Of a stretch of 64,000 nt of DNA, positions 1 to 13,200 are shown piece after piece. The notes below the pieces were generated by a model. That model ran no database searches. It was given only the letters and a program-made list of their open reading frames with translations, and had not been told where the DNA came from. The stretch is from Rapana venosa (taxonomy: Eukaryota > Mollusca > Gastropoda > Neogastropoda > Muricidae): NCBI GenBank assembly GCA_028751875.1, contig CM054167.1, positions 23,140,148 through 23,204,147 of the forward strand, read 5' to 3'. The translations under genes were made by a program, and so were the position numbers. The first letter of the stretch is position 1. Each line of letters starts with the position of its first letter.

Positions 1-339
1 TACTACTTTAAGTGCACCAAAAAGTACCTACATACATGATACCTTAGAATACCTTGACATACTATCCTTAATTTTCAAAGAGGGTTAAAGTCACAGGTGA
101 CATTTAGGTATTATTCATATTTCATCAGGACTGAAAAGGTGTCTAAAATTAGAACCATGAACTATGTAATCACAAAAAGATCTATGTAACATTTAGACAT
201 GTTTGACAGACACAAATATCAGGAGGAAGAGCCACATTATATCACTATAAGAGAAAACCTCAACACATTAATAATTACATTTTGAAAATCACTTTCTATT
301 ACCATTTGAACTGTATCAACCAATTATTCTAAGTAATTG

Positions 340-728
340 TGTGAACTGTACCATGCTTACTTTACACTCTAGCATCACCACTACAACATTTAATTGTTAA
401 CACTTGTTGCTGTCATCTTTTATTGCTTATTATCTAAGTATGTTGTGGTGAACTGTACTCTGCGCTTTATTTTTACACTCTTGTCATCACCACTAGCAAC
501 ATTTTAATTGTGTGGTGAACTGTACTCTGCGCTTTATTTTTACACTCGTCATCACCACTAGTAACATTTTAATTGTTAATTGTTGCTGTCATCTTTTATT
601 GCTTATTATCTAAGTATGTTGTGGTGAACTGTACTCTGCGCTTTATTTTTACACTCTTGTCATCACCACTAGTAACATTTTGATTGTTAACAGTTGTTGC
701 TGTCATCTTTTATTGCTTATTATTAGCA
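340..728. repeat. Tandem repeat, unit about 70-110 bp, about 4 copies
   Basis: The block GTGGTGAACTGTACTCTGCG then CTTTATTTTTACACTC then CATCACCACTAG recurs at about 450, 513 and 624. A diverged copy starts near 340. Some units carry an extra TTGTTGCTGTCATCTTTTAT segment. The array lies 3' of EHMT exon 11, probably in an intron. Confidence 0.8.
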
Positions 729-1116
729 ATAGTAGGTAAAGAAGGAGCCAATGTTGTTCAAAGGTAATTTAGAGTCCTGCCTTCTTTTGTTCAAAATAAG
801 GCTGCTGCAATATACTGCACACTTCAAACGCTGTCATAAGCTTAACTTTTTTCACATGACAGCATTTTATCCCCAATCAATGTCACAGAAGCACTAAAAA
901 ACAACGATGCTCTTTCTCCACAAACTTCAGAAATAACTTATAAATTCTGCAGGCAATACAAATGTTATCGTTCATTTCAGGTACCAGTAACCTTTTTCCA
1001 ATAGTTGTGTTCACTGTCTCCTTGATGGCTTAAAATCACCACAGTCGGTAAACTACCAACAACATGAACAACAAATCTTTTTATTTTTTTATTTATTTTT
1101 TTTAAAAGATACAGAC

Positions 1117-1189
1117 CTCTCCATCTTCAGCACGCACAGTTCCAACAGCTTCTCCAGGTTGTCTCGATCTGGACCAACTGGCAAACCAT
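1117..1189 (-). CDS. EHMT: EHMT exon 11, segment just before the ankyrin repeats
   Basis: This 73-bp exon has acceptor GATTTACAG|AT and probable donor GAGAG|GTCTGT. It encodes GLPVGPDRDNLEKLLELCVL then KMER. Human G9a has GLPLGPGREALEKALVIQES at the same place, followed by the ankyrin repeats. It is too short and AT-flanked to be found by ORF length. The donor is weaker than the others, so the exact 3' end may differ by a few bases. No ankyrin or SET exon is visible between here and position 1. Confidence 0.8.
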
Positions 1190-4100
1190 CTGTAAATCAA
1201 CACTCTCTTTTTTATTACAGGCACAACTATAACATATAGAAACACACAATTCTTAAAACTGCAGTGACGCACACAGTTCCCATCTGTAGATCAGCAAATT
1301 CCATCCAATCATATTCACAGCCCTGCCAATGACTGTGGCCCTACCAGGACTTTTGTCTCAGTGGGTCCATTATCAGGAGAATTTCCCGTAAGCTTTCAGG
1401 CTAATTGAAGGCCCTTTCTCAAACACTTGAGGTGAAGGTAATTTGAGCATGATACGGTTTTTTTATTTTGTTTTGTTAATTGGCCAGAACCTCAAGGGTC
1501 ACCAATTATGAGATTTTGCATAAGCGACCATTTGCCCACCATTAAGGTAGCTGCATTCTGACTTTAAGAATGATGTTTACATACAACACTAAAGTGCATG
1601 CACCGTTTATATTTTACCACCTGTTCCTTACTGGCATGCAATGGCCTGTTCAGAAAGGTTGAACTGGTTTTAACATGCGAGATGTTCTGTGCGCGTTTAT
1701 ACACAGGCAATCGGTTTACAGTCTCATCCACAGGACAGGGGTTGGCGCAAATGTTCACTCTTAAGGGATAAATCCCTACAAATGGGTGACTAGGTGGTGG
1801 TTCTAACCCGTGGCATCAGATTGTTAGCTCTAACCATTAGGCTATTCCGCCCCCAGCCTGGCAGTTTAATCCACATTATGTTCTTTGCTTCAGGTGACCC
1901 CCATGGCATCATAGTCCAGGGCTGAGAAAGGCATAGCAAAAACCCTAAAGCTGACATGGAATGCTGGTAATAACAAACCAAGATCTCCCATGGGGTCTAT
2001 GCTAGGAGTTCCCTCTTTTCTACCCTCTCTTTGTTTCTGCATTGTAAAACCTCTTCATACGGATCTATCTTATCATTGTTTGTCTTTTGAGCTATGTGTG
2101 TTTGCGTGCTTCTTTAAGGGGGACCACTGCGTCACTTTTTACAAATTGTTGTTTCTCAGGAACTAGTAAAGATATCTTCATGAAATTTGGTACACATACT
2201 AAGTGTATTAATATGGCTATCTGTGCCAAGTTTGAAGTATGTAGGTCAAACAGATATGATAATGTGATAATTTTTCAAAAAAAATACGGGTCGCTGTTTA
2301 GCCCCTCTGCTGCTTTCAAAATATGCATTATATAATGGTGTTGATAATTTTTCTAGTTTGATTTGATGTCACTTTGTGCAATGATCACCAAAAAAAGATG
2401 TTTTAGTTAATCAAGTATTGATTTCTGTCATCTCCAAAAACGCGAAAAAATTTTCATCCTTTTTTTTATATTTTTTAATCACCTGGTATTGAAAAACTAT
2501 AACAGCTACAGAGCTGAAACTGTACCATTGCACTCAGCATATGTTTCTACACCAGTATGCCAAATTTCATTGGATTATTTCCATTAGGTCAGAAGTTACA
2601 GAGGGGCCAAATGACTGACCCAGCTGAAAAACCCTCTTTTGAGAAAAACGCCCGTAAAGATTTAGTTGATAATTAAATCAATGAAACTCATGATTAAACA
2701 TTTAAAAAAATTATGCATGGTAAAATAACAATAGGCCAACAATACTGAGTGATTAGAGATAGTTTTTCTTATAAAATAAAATTTTCAGGAGGCTCCTGGG
2801 GCATACACCCCCCTATGCCTGCCTGGCTATGTTTGCCTTCCGCATGCCTTACAGGTGTTTTTTTTCCCCCTCGTCTCTTTGGCCATGACAGATGATTTTC
2901 TAGTGGCTGTTTTCACTCTGAGAATATCTGATTTCTCTACAAACACTTCTGCATTGCTCCCTGCCACAAAATCAAGCCCAGCAAGCAGTGTTGCAGGAAA
3001 AGTACCTCGCCTCCAGACAGACTGCATGCTGATCAATCTTCATCTCAGCTTTGAATGTAGATCTATACATTAAAATTTGTAATAATGTGTGTGAGTATGC
3101 AAAGCAATAAAGTGTGTGAGAATGGAAAATACAAGAGAGAAAGTGAGGAAAGAAAAGAAGAAAAAAAAAAAAAGAGGCAAAGAGAAGAAAAAATGGATGT
3201 GGAAAGAGATGGTGGAACAGGACTTCAAAAGACAAAACAAAGAATTCAGTCCTTGGCCTCTTTCTGCAGCCAATTAAAAGAATGCATGCTGATGGGACTT
3301 ATGATGTGAAAACATCAGAAATGTGTGATTTTTTTAATGCAATATTTGTGTATGTGAGCAGACATGAGAATACAGTGAATAGCCCTGGTCAAAGAGCAAA
3401 CTGCAAAACAGAAATAAAGACACTACTGTAAGCTTGCTAAGTTCCAACAACACTTGACTTGATAAGAAAAAAAATCGTCAGCTACGTTCCCAAAACAAAT
3501 GTAAATTGGTGGAAAATGTATCTATTCAACTTTGTGTACCTTTAGCTCGGAGTTTTTAACATTTAGTGCACTTTTAGGTTGTCACCAAACTTTCTAAGGT
3601 TGACACATCAATGACGATATTCTGCGATCGTTTGAAAAGTTGCGGCTCACGGATCGGTTTATTTTTCTTGCGCAATCGCCTTTATCAGAACTAGTGTCAA
3701 TGCCAGCCACTGACACACGTTTTATGGAGAACATTTTCCAATTATCACGTCAGAGTGGCTGGCAAGCGACATCGCGAGTTGATGTGCACGGCACGGCGAA
3801 AGTCGGTCACCACTTCAGCTGACGATCGTCAGTCTATTTTCCGTTTCGTCCGTTTTCTATTCCTTCTGCTGATGGCACTGATAGTCCAACACTTGTTTTC
3901 GGCATATTTTGGCATTTTTGAGACTTTCAGTAAACACTTTGGCTAAAAAACTGGTCCGACTCGTGCGTCGATCGAACTCAGGAAGAAAACACCCGCCATC
4001 TTGGATAACAGTCACGTGACCCTTAGAACCAATCAGCTATTTTTTTACGGCCACAAGCCAATCACAGACTTCGACTCAACCATATGCGATCAGTAAATGC

Positions 4101-7100
4101 CTTTCGGGTTCCTTCGGATTCGCTCTTCGTGTGTTTCCGTGAGTGAAGTTATCCACTGACAAGTGTTGTCAGAAAGTAGGTCAGTGAATGACCTTCACAT
4201 TGATACCATGGAAGGGGGGGGTAGAGAATTAGGTCAGTGAGCGCGACGATCTCAAAACTGATGCAATTTTTGCGTTTTTTGGCCACATTCGCTCAAACTT
4301 CACACACACCCACATCAGAAAATGATTTTATTTGGTATGATATCGGTCAAAACAAACAATATAAGTAACAAAAATGTGAAGTTGAGACATTACTTGACCA
4401 AATACAACCATTATCCCAAAAGTCATTTTTTACAAAATTTTTGTGAAAGTCTATGCCGTGGTCCCCCTTAAAGCAAAAAATAATGGTCTTTCTGAACTCA
4501 AAAACTCTGACTGCTGAGCAGATAAACTCTAAATGTCACACCCAAAATGCCATTACACATCAAACACCACCCACGCCTCTCACTGAATCAGAAAAAAATC
4601 AACAAAGCTAACTGGAAACATGAATGATGCCCCCAGGAGAAGAGAGTCCAAGGAGAAGATACTCAAGGGAGAGCATCATTCAAGGAGAAAAGCGTCAAGG
4701 AGAAAGGCGCCAAGGAGAAGATAGTCAAGAAAGAGCATCAAGGAGAAAAGCGCCAAGGAGAAGATAGTCAAGAAAGAGCATCAAGGAGAAAAGCGCCAAG
4801 GAGAAGATAGTCAAGAAAGAGCATCAAGGAGAAAAGTGCCAAGGAGAAAGGCACAAAGGAGAAGATAGGCAAGAAAGAGCATCAAGGAGAAAAGCGCCAA
4901 GGAGATAGTCAAGAAAGAGCATCAAGGAGAAAAGCGCCAAGGAGAAAGGCACCAAGGAGAAGATAGTCAAGAAAGAGCATCAAGGAGAAAAGCGCCAAGG
5001 AGAAGATAGTCAAGAAAGAGCATCAAGGAGAAAAGTGCCAAGAAGATAGTCAAGAAAGAGCATCAAGGAGAAAAGTGTCAAGAAGATAGTCAAGAAAGAG
5101 CATCAAGGAGAAAAGCGCCAAGGAGAAGATAGTCAAGAAAGAGCACCAAGGAGAAAAGTGTCAAGGGGAAGACAGTCAAGAAAGAGCATCAAGGAGAAAA
5201 GCGCCAAGGGGAAGATAGTCAAGAAAGAGCGCCAAGGAGAAAGGCACCAAGGAGAAGGCAGTCAAGAAAGAGCACCAAGGAGAAAAGTGTCAAGGGGAAG
5301 ATAGTCAAGAAAGAGCACCAAGGAGAAAAGTGTCAAGGGGAAGACAGTCAAGAAAGAGCACCAAGGAGAAAAGTGTCAAGGGGAAGACAGTCAAGAAAGA
5401 GCACCAAGGAGAAAAGTGTCAAGGGGAAGATAGTCAAGAAAGAGCACCAAGGAGAAAAGTGCCAAGGGGAAGATAGTCAAGAAAGAGCGTCAAGGAGAAA
5501 AGCGCCAAGGAGAAGATACTCACGGGCGAGCATCAAGGGGAAAGGCGTCAAGGAGAAGATACCCAAGGGAGAGCATCAAGGAGAAGATAGTCAAGACAGA
5601 GAGTCAAGAAGAGAGTCCAAGAAGAAGAGAGTGAAGGAGAAGAGCGTCCAAGGAGAAGAGCTTCAAGGAAAAGATACTGAAAAAAAAGCATCAAGGAGAA
5701 AAGCGTCAAAAAGAAGATACTAAAGAAAAAGCATCAAGGAGAAAAGCGTCAAGGAGAAGATAGCCAAGAAAGAGCATCAAGGAGAAGATACTCAAGGGAG
5801 AGCATCAAGGAGAAAGGCGCCAAGGAGAAGATATCAAGAAAGAGCATCAAGGAGAAGATACTCAAGGGAGAGCATCAAGAGAAAGCGTCAAGGAGAAGAT
5901 AACCAAGAGCGCCAAGATAGAAAGAGCATCAAGGAGAAAAGCGTCGAGGAGAAGATACTCAAGGGAGAGCATCAAGGAGAAAATAGTCAGAAAAGAGCAT
6001 CAAGGAAAAAAGCGCTGAGAAGATACTCAAGGGAGAGCATCAATGAGAAAGGCGTCAAGGGGGAGATACTCAAGGGAGAGCATCAAGGAGAAGATAGCCA
6101 AGAAAAGCGTCAAGGAGAAGATACTCAAGGGAGAGCGCCAAGGAGAAGAGAGTGGAGGAGAAGAGAGCCCCAGTAGAAGAGCGTCGAGGAGAAGAGAGTG
6201 AAGGAGAAGAGCGTCTGAGGAGAAGAGCATCAAGGAGAAGAGCGTTGAGGAGAAGAGAGTGAAGGAGAAGAGTGAAGGAGAAGAGCGTTGAGGAGAAGAG
6301 AGTGAAGGGGAAGAGTGAAGGAGAAGAGAGTGAAGGGGAAGAGAGTGAAGGGCAATAGCGTCAAGGAGAAGAGAGTCCAAGGAGAAGAGAGTGAAGGAGA
6401 GGAGAGTGAAGGAGAAGAGAGTCCAAGAAGACGACAGCCCAAGTAAACAGATTGACCAGAATTCAGTCGAAGCTTTCCCCTCACCTGAAGAGATGGTTTT
6501 GTTGGAGTCTGGAATGGTGACCGATACCCCTGCTTTGGCTTCTGACGTTTTCTTCTTCCCCTGACTGGTCGATGGCGTCATTCTTGCCTTGGACCTGTCA
6601 CACATACAGCGTCCACGCATCACGCTGCCAATATGAACACTTGTCAAGGATTAAAATTTAAAAAAAAAATTTTTTTTTTTTTTTACAAAGATGGTAATTA
6701 TTATCACTTATCATGCAGCTCTTCTTTCAAGGCTATCCTGCAGGAAACCGTTTTATTTATTTTATTCTTTTATAACGAGGATAATGGAATAAGCATGTAT
6801 GTGCTTTTTTTACATCCAGTCCCCGTGTGTATGCGGTTTTGTAAATTCTGTCATCTGTTCCCACCGGCATACAATGGCCTACTCTTACGAAAAGCGGAAC
6901 AGGATTTAACGTGTGCGCAAGATGTTCTGCGTGCGTTCGCACACGGGGCCTCAGTTTAATCTCATCCAAAGGACTTTTGGGGAGAATGGATTCTGCACTG
7001 ATGTAACTCCAGGGGGTAATATCCCCTTGAACAGGAATCGAACCGGGGTTGTCAGATTGCCAGCGCAATGTTCTAACCACTAGGCTATCCTGTCCCCTTG

Positions 7101-7236
7101 TCCTGTTGAGGGAGGAAGACACAGGGACAGAGAGATGAAGCAATGGATGAACAGCATCAAAGACTGGACTGGACATGGTGATGCAAAAATGACCAGCCTG
7201 GAGAAACCTGTTGACTGACCTGCACATTCCTCATGC

Positions 7237-7271
<35 letters not shown>

Positions 7272-10200
7272 CATACATCCCTCATCCCCCCCTCGGTAAA
7301 AAGGGACTTATGATGATGATTTATTTTCATGAAGGTGCTGTACTGGTTATCTGTGCACAGGTACTGGGTTTTTGTTTTTGTATTTAAATCTTTTTTAAAT
7401 TTAAATTTTGGGGATAACAGAATAAGCATTTATGTGGGGTTTTTGTAGGTAGAATAGGGAGAAATTCCTAGTACAGAATTCCCAGAAGGTGGAGATGCTA
7501 TTTATAATGACTCCCCCCTTGCCACAAGGAGAAAGTTATTGATCAGTTACTCTAACCCTCTGCAATATATTCTGCCACACAGAAAACTTACAAGGATTTC
7601 CGAAGATTGGCTCTGATCTGCTCTGATGTTTGGGTAGGCTGGGGTTCATTCAGGGTCAGAGTGACCTCCACCTGCCCTGACTCTTCGCCGCAGTGAGGGC
7701 AAAATAGCCTTCCGTCTCTCTCCGTCTGACACTGCTTGTGAAAGTTGTGCACAGTGCTGCCATCCTGTCGGCACTGGTAGAATTTACCCTGCACACAACA
7801 TTGGTGGTCAGTTACTTCTGAGCTCTCAGTAAACATGGGAAGTTCAGACCTTTTCTTCTTCTTCCTCGAACGTTCAGACAGCAACTATTGTCTGACATAT
7901 GAGCGAAAATGCGTCATGCTGCCGTTAAGCGCCTGACAAGTCAGGCCCAGCGTGGCATCCGACTTCGGCACAGGAGAGAATAGTTACATTTTAAGTTCTT
8001 TCTGGAAAAAAGGCAGGAGAATGGACCAAGAAGGCAGAAAATAGACAAGAAGGAGGTGACTGAAAGAAAAGGACAAGGCAGAAACAAAGAGAGTGATAGA
8101 AAAGAGGAAATTTCTAGCACAGAATTTCCAGAATGTGGGGATGCTATTTATACCGATAGGCCCCCGGCATCCCCTCGGGGGAAGGTTAAGACTTTTTATA
8201 TATATATTATTTTTGTTTGTTTCTCTGCAGCCTATTTCATTGGTTCTCTGTTAACAGCCAAAATGGCTTTTTGGGGAGGGGAGGTTAAAAAACAGGGATG
8301 AAAAGATGTATTAGCTATCAGACTGTACAAAACAACACCTTAAATAATGGGAAACACTTTTTTTAAAAAACCCAAACGTTTTTGATTCCTTGGTTACAGC
8401 TCCAAGGTTCACCAATGGTGAGATTCATGCGTATGTGACCGTTTTTCCCCCCCATCATTTAGGTAGCCACATTCTGACTACGATGATGATGTCTAAATAC
8501 AACACCTGTGTGTATGCTGGTTTTTTCCCCGTCATCCAATCCTACCGGCATAAAATGGCACACTCTTCCGGAAGGCGGAGCAGGTTTTAAACGCATGTGC
8601 AAGATGTTCTGCACGAGTTCACACACAGGGCCTCAGGTTTATAATCTCATCCAAAGGACTTTACCCAGTGTTTGATATTTTCATCAAATTGGGATTGGTA
8701 TCTGAGACATGACAATCGTACAGTTCATGGTTTGAATCTGATCTGAAGCCAGCCTCCCCACTTCTTATTTTCACTAGACTTTGGTGGTGGGGTGGGTGAA
8801 TGTCTCTTGCAAGCAAACCAGGGTTCTGTTCATGAAATTATGCATCCCATTTCTGAATAAAAATGGACAGTACAGCTGCCTTGGTGCAGTGGTTAGTGCC
8901 TTGCGTTATTGACTAGACGGTCGCAGGTTCGAATCCCATAAGAGGCATTGGGATTTTTCAGACTAGGGTCAGCTCCTACCCACAGTGTGTTTGCTATGGG
9001 CTCGTTTGGAAGACCACACAGTCGAGAATGATCCTTTTTATGGATGCAAGTTTGAGAGTGTTGCTGAAATTACCTGACCAACACTGCAGGTGTCTGTGTA
9101 TCTCTCAGGCCCGGTTGACGCTAAGATACATTATGATAGGAAGCACTGAGTACAGTCCTGACGCGTAGTCTCAAAGCACATGCACTTCCATAGCAGTAGC
9201 ATTATATATACACTCCTCATTGATCATAATGCAATAAAGAAAATTATCTCTCATTCAATGGCCTCAGCTGCTACAGTTTCATGGTGACCTTGGTTTCAGT
9301 TTACCCATACATTTCTGAGTCTATGGTGAATCTGTATCAAAGACTTTAGGGTTGGAGGTTCATGGGAAAGGGACAGACATAGTGGTGGTCGTCACCCCAG
9401 GTGGGTGTCTGACTCACCATGACTGAGCTATTACAGTCATTAGTAGGGGACTCAGTAGGTGGTGTCCTGCATATTCTAGCTCAGAACAGGCACCACTGAA
9501 CACCACCAAAGGTGACCCAGCAGCAGTGCAGGGCCTCTCTGGCTGGTGGCCACATGGTGGACCAATATTCATGGGCTCTCTGTGGATTTCAGACTCTGAG
9601 AATGAGACATGATGAATCTGGATATGGCTGGGGCAGAGAGATTGAAATGAGTGGCATGGGAACACCAGGACAGGAACATCACAGAAAATGAGGCAGACAA
9701 AACAAAACAAACAAAAAACAAACAACTGTATGGTAGAAGGTGTTTTTTTTTTCTTTTTTGAACTGGTTATATTCCATAAGTCAAGATTTCCATTCCTGGT
9801 GACATGTTTTGTTGTTGTTGCACGTTCCCCAACATAACACTCTAGGGGTCACCCAGAACATCCACTCATTCCACCTGGGAATCACTGTGAGGTAAAAAGT
9901 ACACAATGGACGAGAATTTTCCTTTTGACTCTTCAAGTGCCTCGCCACAGAGGCAGCCCAAACTCCCAACAGGCATTTTTCATTCACAATTCAATCCAGA
10001 CTTCCGCAATGTTCAAGAAATGTTCATTCCCTGCCCCTTACCTGAGTGCAGAAGTGGCCGCAGCCCGGACAGCACTGGTGCATCTTGAGGCGTTTGCGAT
10101 GCACCTCACACACCGCCATGAAGGGGATCTTCACCCCCGGACGCACCAACTGCAGATTGGACACCTTGTTGCAGCAGCCCAGGGCCTGCATCAACGACAA

Positions 10201-13200
10201 CAAAACACGTGACAAAACACAGGCGTGCTACGCCATGAGGGAGCTGAAGAGAGGCAGAGGGGCAAAAGGATAGAAGATATGGTAAGCATGAGGACCAGAA
10301 GAAACATAAGATATGGCAAGCATGAAGATAAGAAGAAACATTTACAAAACAAAAGAAACAAAAGAAGATCATACAGCAAACTTGAAGCTGAGAAGAAATA
10401 ATTACAAAAGTAATGAACAGGTAAAGATTTTTTTACTTGTTTCACATTCAGTCATTGCCCAAAACTAAGGAGGGAGGGAGGGAGGGAGAAGGAGAGAGAG
10501 AGAGAGGGAGACAGAGAGAGAGATTCATAAAAGGCTTTTGGCCCATGCATGAAAGCAGCTGCTGATCAAATCAGTAATTAATGATAGGTATACATGGTAA
10601 AGTACAGCTGTGACAAATAATTTGCAATACAAATTCACAGTGGAAAACTAACAACAAATGAGAATTAAAAGTGAAAAACAAAAGCAAACACCACCCACCC
10701 CAAAATCTTATGACATAATATGAGAGAGACACACAGAGAGCAGACACAAAGAGAGAGCTCATTTTTAAAAAAAAGAAGAGCACAAACTTGAATCAACAGA
10801 ATATAAATCTGTTTCTAGAAGCAAATGTTTATTTTCTTTCATATTCTGCCCTTGCCAGTGAAGGAAAGATTTACATGTATGTAGGCATGTGTATGCAAGT
10901 GCAAGACTGAAACCAGTATGGACAGAGGCTACCTGATCAAATACCTCTCAATAGGGCAAGAACTTTTGGCTACCCATGTGGCTGTGAGCCATTTAGTCCA
11001 TTGTGGAAGTCAGAAATAGAAAGTATGGTATGAATAAGTAAAGATTTGTCCAACACATCTGAAAGACATACAGCAACAAAACAGCTATGATTTTGTTTGT
11101 TTTCGTTGTTGGGTTTTGTTTTGGTTTTTTTCAACAGCTCAAATGACTTGATTCTATAAATGGCTCACAAATCTGATAATTTCAAATCATCAACATTTCT
11201 ATTGTTGCAGACAGCTACAATATGTTGTTTGTTTGTTTTCATTGCTGGGAGGGTGGGGGGTTAAACAGCTCCAATGAGTTGATTCTATAAATGGCCCACT
11301 AATCTGATAATTTCAAATCATCAACATTTCTATTCTTACAACAACAAAAATGTCAGCTGGATATCTGTGTAGTTCTCACATAATACAAATTCAGAATCTC
11401 AAGGACATGCATTGTATCTGCATGGAAGCAGTGGTTTGAAGCTCACTCAGACATGCTCTACGTCAACTAAACCTCATCCCTGCCCTGTAGCTATGACTGC
11501 CATTATGATTCTGTGTGCCAAAAAATTGGCCGGCCACAAGATCAGAAAAGCATTCAAAATCAGGAGAAGAAATTTCCTTACTTATCTTTAGGCTACAGAT
11601 TTTCCTTGGACACGGGGATAATTATGTCTGCACAGAGGGCACATGAGCCACATGAGCAGCAAGATTCCATTATAATTCAGATCTCAGCATTTTCTTGTTG
11701 CTGATTATTAGCTCATGTCCAAAACCAAAATCCCCACGACAAACTAATGACAGTCAATATACAATGGGTAAGGCAGGAGTAAAGAGATCAAAAACTTTTT
11801 TTTTCAAATATCTTCTCAACTCACAATCTGATGACAAGACCTAACAACCAATTTCTTAACTCTCAACAGGTTTCAAATCTGCACATCCTTCAGCAACAAC
11901 CATGCTACACCATTAAAAGGTTTATCACAACAGCTACTGCAACCTAAAACTCATGTATAATGCCTCAGTATATTCAGATTTTATTTTTCTTAATGAAATA
12001 TTTTCATAAAACATTTGCATGCCGGAGAGGTACCAACCAATCACAGGTGGCAGAAAATCAAGGGAAAGAACTGACAGGAATTTTAACCACTGTCAGGACA
12101 ACCGTTTGCCAGTCTAGGCTTCAACTATTCCCAGACACTGCTGCTGCCTCAACTCAGGGTGTCTGAGGTCCATGCGTACCTTTCCATCCACAGAGTCCAG
12201 AGCCTGGCAGTAAGTGGCCCCTGTTGACAGCTTGTTGAAGAAGGTGCCCACGATCTTACAGCAGCACAGAGGAATCACATCACTGTCAGGGGCTGGGGCC
12301 TGAAGAAAGAAAAACAACAAAACATGAAAGGTACTGAAATGATGTTTCAGTTTTGCTGTGCGTATGCGACAGTAACAATGTTTCCTGAAAAAGAACAGCA
12401 AAAATATGTGACCACAAAGAGTTGAGAGTACACGCTGGAGGTGATATAATTACGAAAGGAAAAAAAACAAAAACCACCCAAAGCCACTTGCAACAAAATA
12501 ATACAAAGCATTGGTTTCCAATCATCTGACTGGAAGGTAGGGCAGGGTACAAATACACACACACAAATCAAACCTCTGCTGGGAAGCGTTTTTCTTGATT
12601 CATGATACACCCCTCCTTTTTCTTCACAAATCTTCTTCACCCAGGCACCTTTCTTTTGCTTCACAAATTGCACCGCATTTCTTTACAGTTGCCATAAACA
12701 CATTTTGACCATTACGATTCATTCAAAATCTAATTTCTCAGAGATAAAATATTTCACACACACACACACAAAAGGAAGTAACTCACAGCAGCCATTCCCT
12801 CCGCATTCGCCTCGCCCTCAGGGGTTCTCGGGGGTGTCACTGGCAAGAGTCCATTAGGAGGAGAGGTTGTCACTTTGGTTCCAGTACCAACAGCTTTTGT
12901 GGATTCAGTACCAACAGCTTTCGTGGATTCAGTACCAACAGCTTTCGTGGGTTCAGTACCAACAGCTTTCGTAGTTTCAGTACCAACAGCTTTCGAACTG
13001 AACACTGAGGATGACGACGAAGATGACGACGACGATGACATGCTTGACAACGATGAACACGATGGCACTGTTGTCAGCACCCTCGCTTGAGCAAGCATGG
13101 ACGAAGGGATGGAAATCCGCTGAACTGCTGGGATGGAACCGGGAACCATGGACACCGTTTTAGGCTGCGGCCCGTTCGACGGGGCCAGCAAGCTGCGCAA

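Noticed and set aside
1117..1189. Alternative reading of exon 11 in the frame giving WFASWSRSRQPGEAVGTVRA
   Set aside because: Direct joining of exon 9 to exon 11 would produce it, but inserting exon 10 restores the frame that matches G9a GLPLGPGREALEKAL.
2827..3036. 69-codon minus-strand frame in the TTAA element as a transposase remnant
   Set aside because: It ends in a Cys-Lys-Ala-Cys stretch but shows no DDE motif or recognisable zinc-finger pattern. There is too little to call.
5373..6647. Lys/Glu/Arg-rich (plus) and Leu/Ser/Phe-rich (minus) frames
   Set aside because: They come from the 43-bp minisatellite. Only the first part of the minus frame (6594-6485) is real, as EHMT exon 10.
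8873..8947. A functional tRNA gene
   Set aside because: Box A and B are present but the cloverleaf is imperfect and a SINE body follows directly. The same applies to the heads at 7097, 36045 and 59745.
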